This document shows positions 42,711-51,532 of a DNA stretch of 64,000 nucleotides, in pieces. Location: NCBI RefSeq assembly GCF_029203305.1, contig NC_089461.1, positions 1,116,001-1,180,000 of the forward strand, written 5' to 3'. Source of the stretch: Yamadazyma tenuis (taxonomy: Eukaryota; Ascomycota; Pichiomycetes; Serinales; Debaryomycetaceae). Every line of letters begins with the position of its first letter. The first letter of the stretch is position 1. The position numbers were made by a program, and so were the translations under genes. Under the pieces are notes generated by a model. The model was not told the DNA's origin. It saw nothing but the letters and a program-made list of their open reading frames with translations, and did no database searches.

Positions 42711-43095
42711 AGTTCTAATAGAATAATCACTTTTAAGCAACGGTTGCAGACTATCCTTTGAAGATTTAATGTAAGGTTTGAAAAATTTTTCACTATGTGT
42801 TTGGGTAGCGAGCAGAAAGCTGGCGCGCACACGCCAGCTCGCGGGGCCTACTAGTGGGCATGATGTCGCCATCGCGAAGCATGTCGCAGAAAGATGTCGT
42901 GCCTTCTGCCCTCGCACTAGAAAACAGTCACATCCAGCCCTACTGTATTTTGTGTGGGAGTGCGCATTTTGCCCTGGGGCCTACCATTTGAGGGCTTTGT
43001 GTAACGTAAAATTTTTCAGTGAGACCTTGAGAACCATAGCGAAACATTAGTTTTCAGTTTTTTATTTCACTAATACAAACAAACTATTATTGAAT
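42711..43095. promoter_or_regulatory. shared divergent ribosomal-protein promoter (RPP2B / RPS15)
   Basis: Within 385 bp: TGAAAAATTTTTCA (42779-42792) and AAAATTTTTCA (43008-43018), both RRPE-like, one near each gene. CAGTCACA (42925-42932) is identical to the fission-yeast Homol-D box. AGCCCTACTG (42936-42945), 3 bp further, is similar to Homol-E / a TAGGGCT Tbf1-type site. There are three RTGTCGY motifs (42863-42869, 42881-42887, 42894-42900) and an 8-bp inverted repeat AGCTGGCG/CGCCAGCT (42818-42839). Homol-D, Tbf1 and RRPE are known ribosomal-gene elements in ascomycetes. Their use here is inferred from sequence and placement. Confidence 0.65.
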
Positions 43096-43784
43096 ATGTC
43101 CGACGCAAGTATGTTTTGATACCTTTATGACCCAAGGAAGTTCATCACACGAGAACACCCATCTATCAAGCCCCACTTCCAAGGATTCGACTCCTTTCAT
43201 CTAGTTGTCCAACCTCTCGAATATGGACATCCGTAATCCTATGGAAAAATTTTAATGAAGTTGATCTAATCAAAGCCCAAATATATACCATGGTCAGTTC
43301 CAGACCCAGAATAACAGATGCTTCTCGTTCCTTGACTTTTACATAAATCCGTTACTAACATTTTTTAGCTGACAGAAAGAAGAGAGTTTTCAAAACCTTC
43401 TCCTACAAGGGTGTTGACTTGAAGGAATTGTTGGAAATGCCAACTGAAGAATTTACCCAATTGTGCTCTGCCAGAGTTAGAAGAAGATTCTCCAGAGGTT
43501 TGGGATCCAAGCCAATGGGTTTGATCACCAAATTGAGAGCTGCTAAGTTGGCTGCTGTGCCAAACGAAAAGCCACCAGTTGTTAAGACTCACTTGAGAAA
43601 TATGATCATTGTTCCAGAAATGATTGGATCTGTTGTTGGTGTTTACAACGGTAAGGTTTTCAACAATGTTGAAATTAAGCCAGAAATGGTTGGTAAATAC
43701 TTGGGTGAATTCTCCATCACCTATACTCCAGTTAGACATGGTAAGTCTGGTAACGCTTCCTCCAGATTCATTCCAATCAGATAG
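43096..43784 (+). CDS. RPS15: 40S ribosomal protein S15 (uS19), one intron
   Basis: Small-subunit protein of the head, near the decoding region. Exon 1 (43096-43108) encodes only MSDA plus one base. A 260-bp intron (43109-43368: donor GTATGT, branch TTACTAAC, acceptor TTTTAG) follows, then exon 2 (43369-43784). Joined: 142 residues, exactly the usual length. Signature blocks: [47 protein letters not shown] and the C-terminal [17 protein letters not shown] very short first exon and an intron of a few hundred bases are typical of yeast ribosomal protein genes. No snoRNA boxes seen in the intron. Confidence 0.97.
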
Positions 43785-43940
43785 GTTTGTAAATTATTAA
43801 TTTATCTCATCACAATATAAGAGTTAATTCTGAAGATATGTAAACTGATAGAGAGCTGATTCTTTAGACTTTGATAGAGACAAGACATTCGATAGAGATG
43901 TTCTCAATTTTTCACTTTCGCATCCACAGTCCATCGACCA

Positions 43941-44783
43941 ATGGAAGACGTAAACCCGGTTAAGGAGCTTTGCTTCGGCGCCATATCCGGAGTGATAGGT
44001 AGGATTATAGAGTACCCGTTTGATACCGTCAAAGTTCGGCTTCAGAGCACCCAGCCGTCGCTTTCAACCGTTCAAATCATCAAATCTACATACACAAATG
44101 AGGGCATAATCCGTGGGTTTTATCAGGGGGTAAAAGCACCATTAGTCGGCTCGTGTTTCGAGAATGCCATTCTCTTTGCTACATATAACACATCACTAGA
44201 GTATCTACATCGACAGTTTGGTCAACCAGGCAGTGAGCCCCAGTTGCAGTACAAATGTGTTAGTGGGGGCATCGCAGGATTTGTGGCATCGTTTTTACTT
44301 ACCCCAGTGGAGTTGGTAAAGTGCCAGTTGCAAGTCAAAAACCTCGTCCGGGACAACAGAACACGACATTTGTACTCGACGGTGATAGGGGACGTGGTGA
44401 AAAAAGATGGAGTGTTGGGACTCTGGAAAGGTCTCGGGTCCACCCTTTTGAGAGAAATTAATGGAACTGCCATCTGGTTTGGCACCTACGAGGTTGTAAG
44501 CGAGTACTTGAATAAGAAGAATCCCGGTTCATCCCTCAACCCGTTGACCAGCGGCGCAATTGCAGGTATTACCTTCAACTTTGCCATATTCCCCATAGAC
44601 ACCATCAAATCCAATATCCAGACAAATGCCGTCCTCAGCTCCACCGATACAACGTATTGGAAAACGATGAAGAAGGTGGGTATACGGAACCTATACAATG
44701 GGCTTGGGATCACGTTAATCAGAAGTATCCCAGCTAATGCCATGATCTTTTACAGTTACGAACTTTTGAAGAACAACTTTTAA
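43941..44783 (+). CDS. ORT1: mitochondrial ornithine carrier Ort1
   Basis: Inner-membrane carrier that exports ornithine for cytosolic arginine synthesis (ORT1/ARG11). It has 280 residues with three mitochondrial-carrier repeats, each with its signature: EYPFDTVKVRLQ (about 24-35), LTPVELVKCQLQ (about 120-131) and FPIDTIKSNIQ (about 217-227). Six membrane helices are expected. The second-repeat REINGTAIWFGTYE (about 175-188) is close to the ornithine-carrier substrate-site motif (RE-x-x-G). It fits Ort1 better than the carnitine/acylcarnitine carrier, its nearest relative. It starts 156 bp after RPS15 on the same strand. Confidence 0.88.
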   Translation: MEDVNPVKELCFGAISGVIGRIIEYPFDTVKVRLQSTQPSLSTVQIIKSTYTNEGIIRGFYQGVKAPLVGSCFENAILFATYNTSLEYLHRQFGQPGSEPQLQYKCVSGGIAGFVASFLLTPVELVKCQLQVKNLVRDNRTRHLYSTVIGDVVKKDGVLGLWKGLGSTLLREINGTAIWFGTYEVVSEYLNKKNPGSSLNPLTSGAIAGITFNFAIFPIDTIKSNIQTNAVLSSTDTTYWKTMKKVGIRNLYNGLGITLIRSIPANAMIFYSYELLKNNF

Positions 44784-45318
44784 TAGACTAAAACAACTTA
44801 ATAGACGTTTGCATCGTACGGGTCCTATGGCGATAACTCGGGAATTTCTCACGGTAGGGTATAAGAGGAAAGGGTTACTTTTATGGTATCTTCAAATTGT
44901 TCAGACTTGAGATGAGGCGACCCATACACCCATCGAAGCTCTCTATACATCGACTGAATCTCTGACCTCTACATCCACTAAAGTTCTGACCCATACACCC
45001 AAAAGTAAGGTCACCTGTTTCCCTGTAGAAGCATAACCTTCTCCTTAGTTGCAATTCCTCTTCCTCCCATTCACAGAACAGTGAGCCAGATGAGGTAATA
45101 GCGGCGGCGTAGTCGCTTGGTGCGCCACGCCGCTCTCGCGAAGATGCAAAAGTCGTGTACCTGGCGTTGAAGCGGGCGACGGAGCAACTTGTGCACAACA
45201 TATGCGGAGACTTGCCTAAATGAGAACAGTTTTGGAACTCAGCTTATATAAATACAGCAGGCAAATCCCCTAACACCAAGTACATACAGTAAATACAACA
45301 CTTAAAAACGTAAGAAAT
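44784..45318. promoter_or_regulatory. promoter region of first SDR-type gene
   Basis: Two identical 14-mers GACCCATACACCCA at 44919-44932 and 44988-45001 (CCCATACA resembles the Rap1 core on one strand) and a TATA box TATATAAA at 45245-45252, 67 bp before the ATG. A strong TATA box suggests an inducible gene. No coding signal. Confidence 0.45.
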
Positions 45319-46215
45319 ATGAAAGTTTTTGTTACAGGAGGTTCCGGGTTTATTGGAACAAAAGTTGTTGAGCAATTGATTTCTAAAGGCCACAGCGTCG
45401 TGGGATTAGCCAGATCAGACACTTCAGCAGAAAAGTTGGAAACTGCTGGTGCCAAAGTTGTCAGAGGCGAGTTGACAGATATCGATGTGTTGGTGGATGC
45501 TGCCAAATCTGCAGATGGAACCATGCACTTGGGATTCATCCATGATTTTGCCAATATTTCCAAAAGCATGGTTCTTGACAGGCAAATTGTCACATCCATC
45601 TGCGAAGCCTATAAAGGCACAGACAAATTTTTCATCAACACTAGTGGAACCTTGTTTCTTCATGGACCAGGTCTTAATGACGAAGATACTCCCATCCCAG
45701 AAGTTCCGTTGTTACCAGATATGGTTGTAAGAACCGAAACAGAAAGCCAGTTGTTGTCTTATGCGGATAAAGGTTTCAGAGTTATTTCCATAAGGTGTCC
45801 TCCAACTGTGCACGGTGAAGGTGACGGTGGGTTTATTCCAATTATTTACGGAATGTTCAAGAACCAAGGTGCTTCGTTTTACCCTGACAGTGGTGAGAAT
45901 GTTTGGCCTGCTGTTCACAGAGCGGATGCTGCGAAATTGTACGTGTTGGCAGCGGAAAAGGCACCAACTGGTAGCATATTGCACGCAGTGGCCGAACAGG
46001 GGATTCCTATCAAGTCAATTGCGGAAGCCATGGCTAAAAAAAGTGGGTTTGAGGCCAAATCAGTCTCGAAGGATGAACTTAAGGAGAAGCTTGGTTTCTT
46101 TTTTGGTTTTGTATTCGCCTCAAACAACTATGTATCGAGTGAAAAGACCAAAAAGATTACTGGATGGGCTCCAACTGAAGCTACATTACTTGAAGACATT
46201 ACTAACAACTACTAA
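45319..46215 (+). CDS. atypical/extended SDR-family NAD(P)-binding oxidoreductase, copy 1
   Basis: A 298-residue protein with the extended-SDR Rossmann start MKVFVTGGSGFIGTKV (G-x-x-G-x-x-G, residues 7-13). Characteristic blocks: GLARSDTSAEKLETAGA, VRTETESQLLSYADKGFRV, PPTVHGEGDGGFIP, NVWPAVHRADAAKLYVLAAEKAP and LHAVAEQGIP. These blocks are those of a family that is common in bacteria (NAD-dependent epimerase/dehydratase or 3-beta-HSD-like annotations) and patchy in fungi. The usual Y-x3-K pair of classical SDRs is not obvious. Substrate unknown. A closely related second copy follows 707 bp downstream on the same strand. A bacterial origin is possible but would need a tree. Confidence 0.82.
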   Translation: MKVFVTGGSGFIGTKVVEQLISKGHSVVGLARSDTSAEKLETAGAKVVRGELTDIDVLVDAAKSADGTMHLGFIHDFANISKSMVLDRQIVTSICEAYKGTDKFFINTSGTLFLHGPGLNDEDTPIPEVPLLPDMVVRTETESQLLSYADKGFRVISIRCPPTVHGEGDGGFIPIIYGMFKNQGASFYPDSGENVWPAVHRADAAKLYVLAAEKAPTGSILHAVAEQGIPIKSIAEAMAKKSGFEAKSVSKDELKEKLGFFFGFVFASNNYVSSEKTKKITGWAPTEATLLEDITNNY

Positions 46216-46922
46216 TATTTCCGAAATATGTCTATATATATATTGATCGCTATGAACATATTCCCTGTAAAACTAGGTCAAAAAAGTGCGAGAGATTTTT
46301 GCAGCCAAAGAAATTGAACAATAGCAAATAATCTACAATGTAGAGTCCAAATTAAACATAAACATATTAGGTGGTATTGGTTGCCATGTATGAGACAAAA
46401 CTACCCTAATTAATCTCTGGTTCGGCGGTGACATGTAACAAGTAATATTACATAAGCAGATGGTCTTCCATAGCTTCACTGGTAGATTATCACTGACGCA
46501 AAACCCATCCTTTCCAGCCATCATCAGTTGTCAATAGTGAAGGCGATAGAATAGCGATTGAATCAGTCACGAGAATGTTTGAATTAACCAGCACGTATAA
46601 ATCACTGACTGAACGCCCGCCGGAGTTAACCGTAGTTAACCGGCGCAATGGTTTGTCTTGGAAAAACTAAACAAAATTGTTCAAATGGTTACCGAAATTT
46701 ATAAGAGTACTCATGACCAGGCTCTATACCCAGTAAGATCCGTAGAAGCGTCCGAAAATCATTAGTTCTGTTAGTAATACCCATTAAAAAGATAGCATAA
46801 CTGCCGCGGTGGAGAAGAACGGCGGAGAAAGACTATTAGTGTATGCAGGGACTTTTGAAACTAGTATAAAAGAACCGGAAATACTCCCAATTATCCTTAC
46901 TATTCAAGTTACAAACAAATAA
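46216..46922. promoter_or_regulatory. promoter region of second SDR-type gene
   Basis: Seen: TTAGTAA (46771-46777), a Yap1/Cap1-type response element, about 145 bp before the ATG; a direct repeat AGTTAACCG (46624-46632, 46634-46642); CCGCGG and CGGCGG triplets near 46804-46827 that could serve zinc-cluster factors; and TATAAAAG (46865-46872), 51 bp before the ATG. No coding signal. Stress or drug induction is inferred. Confidence 0.4.
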
Positions 46923-47822
46923 ATGAAGATATTTGTTACTGGAGGTTCAGGCTTCATTGGAAGTAAAGTAGTGGAAATTTTAATTTCTAAGGGTCATTCC
47001 GTGATTGGTTTAGCTAGATCAGACGCATCAGCTGAGAAATTGGAGGCTGCTGGAGCTGAAGTGGTGAGAGGCGAATTAACTGAAATTGACTTGTTGATAA
47101 AAACTGCCGCTGAGGCAGATGGAACTATCCACTTAGGATTTCTCCATGACTTTACCAGGTTTGCTTACTGTATGGAAATGGATCAAAAGATTGTAACCGC
47201 CATATGCGAATCTTACAAAGGCACCAACAAGTTTTTCATCAACTCCACTGGTACCTTGGGCTTACAGGGCCCCGATCTCACGGATGAAGACTCACCAGTT
47301 CCACCTCCATTACTTCCCGGTTTCTCAATAAGAGGTGAAACCGAAAAAAAATTGTTGGCCTATGCTAAGGAAGGAGTCAGAGTGGTGTCGATAAGACTTT
47401 CACCAACTGTTCACGATGTAGACTGCAAAGGGTTGATTCCAAGCTTCTACGGAATGTTCAAAAAAGCGGGAGCTGCGTACTACCCAGACGCTGGTGACAA
47501 TGTGTGGCCATTTGTTCACAGAGATGATGCTGCCGAGTTATACACATTGGCTGTTGACAAGGCTGCAGCTGGTACTGTGTTGCACGCAATTGCAGAACCA
47601 GGAGTCTCAACTAAAGAAATCGCAGAAGCAATGGCCAAGAAAGGTGGGCTTGAGGCCAAATCTATTCCAAAGGCCCAGCTTTTTGAGATACTTGGTCCAT
47701 TGTTCGGTGCTCTTTATTCTGCGAACAATCATGTTTCTAGTGAAAAGACAAAGAAACTCACTGGCTGGGTCCCAACTGGGGCTACGTTCCTCGAGGACTT
47801 TGCTGCCAGCACCACTTACTAG
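46923..47822 (+). CDS. atypical/extended SDR-family NAD(P)-binding oxidoreductase, copy 2
   Basis: A 299-residue tandem paralog of the preceding gene, roughly 60% identical by eye and colinear over its whole length. The nucleotide-binding start MKIFVTGGSGFIGSKV is intact, as is NVWPFVHRDDAAELYTLAVDKA. The block PPTVHGEGDGGFIP of copy 1 is changed here to SPTVHDVDCKGLIP, so this likely active-site loop has diverged. No gene lies between the copies. Own TATA box and a Yap1-type site upstream. Substrate unknown. Confidence 0.82.
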   Translation: MKIFVTGGSGFIGSKVVEILISKGHSVIGLARSDASAEKLEAAGAEVVRGELTEIDLLIKTAAEADGTIHLGFLHDFTRFAYCMEMDQKIVTAICESYKGTNKFFINSTGTLGLQGPDLTDEDSPVPPPLLPGFSIRGETEKKLLAYAKEGVRVVSIRLSPTVHDVDCKGLIPSFYGMFKKAGAAYYPDAGDNVWPFVHRDDAAELYTLAVDKAAAGTVLHAIAEPGVSTKEIAEAMAKKGGLEAKSIPKAQLFEILGPLFGALYSANNHVSSEKTKKLTGWVPTGATFLEDFAASTTY

Positions 47823-47910
47823 CTTATATTGTAGATTGAGCCTTAACCAATATATGACTTTTGAATATGCGAATCTGGAAACCATAACCACAAGCTCGAC
47901 TTCTATCACC

Positions 47911-49332
47911 TCAGTACACCACACAAATGATCTCAGACATCTTCTCAAAGCCAAAGAGTCGCATCATGTCAACTGCAAGGATCTTTTCTGTTTCAGTCAA
48001 ACTGTTGAAAGACAACAGATACCTCCTGGTCATTTGTGTTATATCAATAAACGAAAACACCCGCTCGCTGGTCCTGGCTGGATTTTGAAGGATCTGTTGT
48101 AGCTGAACCAAGGGCATTAACCCTGGAACCACGTAGGGAAATCTACTTTTGGTCATATCCACAATCGAGGAAAGCGACCTGGCTATTTCGTCGGCGTCTT
48201 CAAAGGTTTTATGGGAGTAAAGCTCGTCAATAACATTCTTTCGGAGATCTACTTGATGTTGATTTAAATAAGCGTCTCTGCCCACAACATTATCAAACAA
48301 AAGTGGCCGTTCTTCCACCTTCTCACTTCCAGCATACCTCACCATTAACTTCCCATCTTTGATCTCATCCTCCACATCCTCCAAGTACTGATATACTTCC
48401 CGGGCCAAGTCCAAAATTGTATCGCTGAATTCTTTTTTGTACGCCATTTTTGGACAATCAGCAATATAGTACCCCATATAGTAGTACAGCATTCCAATTT
48501 GGTCGATAAGCGTTATGTCCCGGATGGAAGACAAAATGCCTAGTGACAAGTGGGCATAGTCAGGATCCCATATGAAGTACACGGAGGATAGAGCTCCCGG
48601 TAAGAAGTCCACCACCGACACAGCAATAAGCTTGTTGTCCAAATAGTAGCATTCATGAGTGGGGCCCAATCGAGGTTTCACATCTTTGAATGCACCCAGC
48701 CGCTGCCAATTGTTCAACCTTTGCCATTCGTCCCGGGTTCCTTCCTTCTCATGATTGGGGAAACAACTTTCACACAAAAACCTCCTAAAACCCTCTTCCG
48801 ACACGTCGTCCGGGTCATCATGGTGTATCTTCACCTGATATTTCTTATACAATTCATACTTCTCTCGCGAGAACTCCGACGGTTCAAACTTCGTATGGAA
48901 CCGTGTAGACGCAACTTCTGCCGCCACGAGATCTTTGGTATCAACTTGGTGGCCGTCAGTGTTGATGCTTTTGACTACATCCGCGTCGACATCACAGATC
49001 TCCCGTATGAACCGTCTGATCACTTTCCTGAACTTCTTTGTTATTTTGAACCCATCTTTGCCCTGCCGAATCGTGTAGTACCGACAACAATTTCGGAGGT
49101 TATCTTGTTTGTAGACAAGGGTACCAGATCTTCTCCAGCCCTGGTCTATCAATCGCATGTACTGGCTGCTATTCATACTTCCAACAGCCATGTGGATGCC
49201 CACAGATTGCGAGGGACCTCCAAGCATCTTCATATACTCATTGGCATAGTAATCTTGCTTTTGGCCGTTACAGTAGCCACACTCTTCCCGCTTGGTGTAT
49301 TGTGGAGCATAAAGTATCAACGGCTCTGGCAT
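47911..49332 (-). CDS. ATE1: arginyl-tRNA-protein transferase
   Basis: Adds Arg to N-terminal Asp/Glu (and oxidised Cys), making them N-degrons of the Arg/N-end-rule pathway. It has 473 residues. The N-terminal ATE domain carries the conserved Cys motif CGYCNGQ at about residues 18-24 and RSGTLVYKQDNLRNCCRYYTIR at about 68-90 (C-C pair). The C-terminal GNAT-like domain contains GPTHECYYLDNKLIAVSVVDFLP (about 224-246), SSVYFIWDPDYAHLSLG and YYMGYYIADCPKMAYK. All these are hallmark ATE1 blocks. It converges on SDR copy 2, with 88 bp between stops. Confidence 0.95.
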   Translation of the reverse strand: MPEPLILYAPQYTKREECGYCNGQKQDYYANEYMKMLGGPSQSVGIHMAVGSMNSSQYMRLIDQGWRRSGTLVYKQDNLRNCCRYYTIRQGKDGFKITKKFRKVIRRFIREICDVDADVVKSINTDGHQVDTKDLVAAEVASTRFHTKFEPSEFSREKYELYKKYQVKIHHDDPDDVSEEGFRRFLCESCFPNHEKEGTRDEWQRLNNWQRLGAFKDVKPRLGPTHECYYLDNKLIAVSVVDFLPGALSSVYFIWDPDYAHLSLGILSSIRDITLIDQIGMLYYYMGYYIADCPKMAYKKEFSDTILDLAREVYQYLEDVEDEIKDGKLMVRYAGSEKVEERPLLFDNVVGRDAYLNQHQVDLRKNVIDELYSHKTFEDADEIARSLSSIVDMTKSRFPYVVPGLMPLVQLQQILQNPARTSERVFSFIDITQMTRRYLLSFNSLTETEKILAVDMMRLFGFEKMSEIICVVY

Positions 49333-49599
49333 TAAATGTATTTGTGCCTGCGAAGGTGTAGCGCGCTTTTAAAAGCTAGTTTAGTGAACACTAAGTACCA
49401 GTTATTGATATGGGCCAGAAGCTATCTCTGCCCCCGTACGAACGGGAATACAAACATACACACATAATAATAGTAGGTGAAACCAGTGATACCCGATATA
49501 GCTTTTTTTAAAATATCAACAGATACTCTCATACCATGAATAGCGAAAGCAATCAATTTGCAGCCATTTAGTGATGTGTTGCAAGCCCCAAGGATATTT

Positions 49600-50097
49600 C
49601 TAGCTGGGAGGAGGATAATCACCTGGAACAAAAGGCACGTATATAATAGTTGGCGGTATCCCATATATTTGCTGATTCAGAGAACTTCTGAAGTCGAGTG
49701 GCTGTACCAGCAGAACCAGGTACATATTCCTTTGTACTGAAGGGGATACTGGTGGGGACTTGATGTAGAGTTTTGAACCTAAGGCGTTTTGTTGCTTATA
49801 AAGGAGAATTTGTTGGCGAAGCTCAGCATTTTCTTCTGAGATTCTCAGGATGCAGCCTTTCATTTGCATGTACTGTTCTCCGATTTCTCTTGGCACCAAA
49901 AACTGTTTAGGTGTAGCAGAATTCAAAGGGGTAACTTCTATGATATTCATAGTATCATAATTGACATTCGAATTCTCACTAGGAATTTCTGGAAAAACTC
50001 TGGCAAGTCTTTTAGTTGGTTTCATGGTGGGATTCTCAAGAGAAGTAAAAGCTCTAGCAGACTTTTTAGTTGGTTTCATGATGGGAAAGAGAAGCAT
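49600..50097 (-). CDS. hypothetical protein with duplicated N-terminal motif
   Basis: A 165-codon ORF I do not recognise. It begins with two near-copies of a basic motif, MKPTKKSARAF and MKPTKRLARVF, 18 residues apart. A short predicted coiled coil follows (about 77-105, MQMKGCILRISEENAELRQQ and onward), then a Pro-rich C-terminus ending PGDYPPPS. The duplicated codons show as a direct repeat in the DNA (about 50010-50090). It lies between ATE1 and a pseudogene, in the least conserved part of the window. It could be a lineage-specific gene, a fast-evolving small nuclear protein, or chance. Confidence 0.4.
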   Translation of the reverse strand: MLLFPIMKPTKKSARAFTSLENPTMKPTKRLARVFPEIPSENSNVNYDTMNIIEVTPLNSATPKQFLVPREIGEQYMQMKGCILRISEENAELRQQILLYKQQNALGSKLYIKSPPVSPSVQRNMYLVLLVQPLDFRSSLNQQIYGIPPTIIYVPFVPGDYPPPS

Positions 50098-50288
50098 TGG
50101 AATATACTGGCTTATATACCTTGGGGGAGTATCCTGTGGATGTTTCAGATACGCACCAATATTGTTTCACATTTGTTTGAAGTGTGAGTGTGACGGTTTC
50201 AGAAATGTTAAGATGGCTGCGAATTTAACTGAAAGCTCTGAAGTTTACGAGATTAAATGGCGAAGCAAGTGTCATATTATTTGATATA

Positions 50289-51027
50289 CTAAATTGCCGA
50301 TATATTCTTCCCATTGTAATCGAAGAACGGAAAATTTTTCTCAACAAGAGCCAAAGTGCTACCAGAAGACTCGTCTAAGCTGATAAACATTGAAGCAGGG
50401 ATGTTAGCAATGATTTCATCCCGAGTATCAGTCACATGGGTGTCAACAACACCTGGGTGCAACAAAATTGTAACCGAGTTCTTGACTAATTCATCGTCAG
50501 AGCTGGCGTTGTTGGAAGCGATTTGGTATCCCAAATGGTTGAGGCCGGCTTTGGAAGTCCCATAAGCTTGAGATGCCATTGGGTAACCCACTTGGCCAAG
50601 TAAACTGGTGGTGAACACAAGCTTCTTGGTCCCCTTTCCCTTGAAAATGTAGGGATAAGCCGCTTTGCAACTTTTCGCAGCACCTTCAACGTTGACATTA
50701 AGGATTTGGGCATAAGCATCGACATCATAATCCTGAGGAAGACAGAAAAAGCTAGGGCCCGAAATACCGGCATTATGAATAAAAACATCTACGCCAGCGG
50801 GAGCCCACTTCTCAATTGGTTTGAATGTTGCCTCAAACTTGGAATAAGGGTCTTTCAAATAGATAAAAATAGTCTTGACATTCCGTCCGAGAGCTTGCAA
50901 TTTTGCAGCCGCTTTTTCGTTTCTTGCAGACGCGGTAACGACATTTGACTTGTTTGAAGCCAAATGTTGGCGGAAGTGTAACCAATTCCTCTGGAGGCTC
51001 CGATGATTAAGTAAGTAGTAGAAATTG
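50289..51027 (-). pseudogene. broken classical SDR oxidoreductase (lost start codon and frameshift)
   Basis: A classical short-chain dehydrogenase in two frames. The N-terminal part (STTYLIIGASRGIGYTSA, with the G-x3-G-x-G cofactor motif) is read upstream of about 50969. The rest (LASNKSNVVTASARNEKAAA onward, with VDVFIHNAGISG, the YGTSKAG catalytic Y-x3-K, and HPGVVDTHVTD) is in another frame, consistent with loss of one base at about 50966-50969. The family start codon position also reads ATT instead of ATG (at 51025-51027), and no suitable ATG is in frame nearby except a remote one at 51127. Two independent lesions argue for decay rather than a sequencing error. It resembles the C-factor-like/YIR035C-type SDRs. 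Confidence 0.75.
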
Positions 51028-51532
51028 TTAGACTGGATTGTTTGGATTGGATAGAGTGTTCTCTAGAGATGTTCGAAGGTCTTGGTTGCCTCTTATACCT
51101 GGCTATTGAACAGTATTCTTTTGTCAATACGGAATTGGCAACAGTACGCTACGGAATTGGTTATGTTTACGGCATGCCTGATTCGGAAATACCTGGTACC
51201 ATGTCGCTTACTTTTATAGAGATCGCTGGAAGCAAGACGTCAGCATGCGCATTGCCATAAATCCCGTTTTCTAACTATGTGCGCCAATTTGTCAGGCCTC
51301 CAATAATTTTCTGCAACAAAAACCCACAATCTCAATTAGTTGTTTGCTCTTATTAAGCTGGAACGCATTTCCCGAGTACACAAGAAAAACGAACTAGCGG
51401 TATAGCATCCGCTTGAAAAATACAACTCTTGCTCCCTCAACTCTTTTACTCGGGCAGGTGCTAGGTTTATCTCTCTAGTTTATATATATATATATAATCA
51501 CTCATCTAATGTAAATTTGCAGCCACAATCAT
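51028..51532. other. non-coding spacer between SDR pseudogene and AIM6
   Basis: The former promoter of the pseudogene, followed by the 3' flank of AIM6. It contains a (TA)8 dinucleotide run at 51481-51496. Nothing else recognisable. Confidence 0.5.

Noticed and set aside
43183..43194. tRNA B-box-like string GGATTCGACTCC in the RPS15 intron
   Set aside because: No A-box or cloverleaf can be formed around it; taken as chance.
50855..51127. Treating the N-terminal SDR fragment from ATG 51127 as its own gene
   Set aside because: It ends abruptly inside a Rossmann fold whose remainder continues in another frame, so it is part of the pseudogene.
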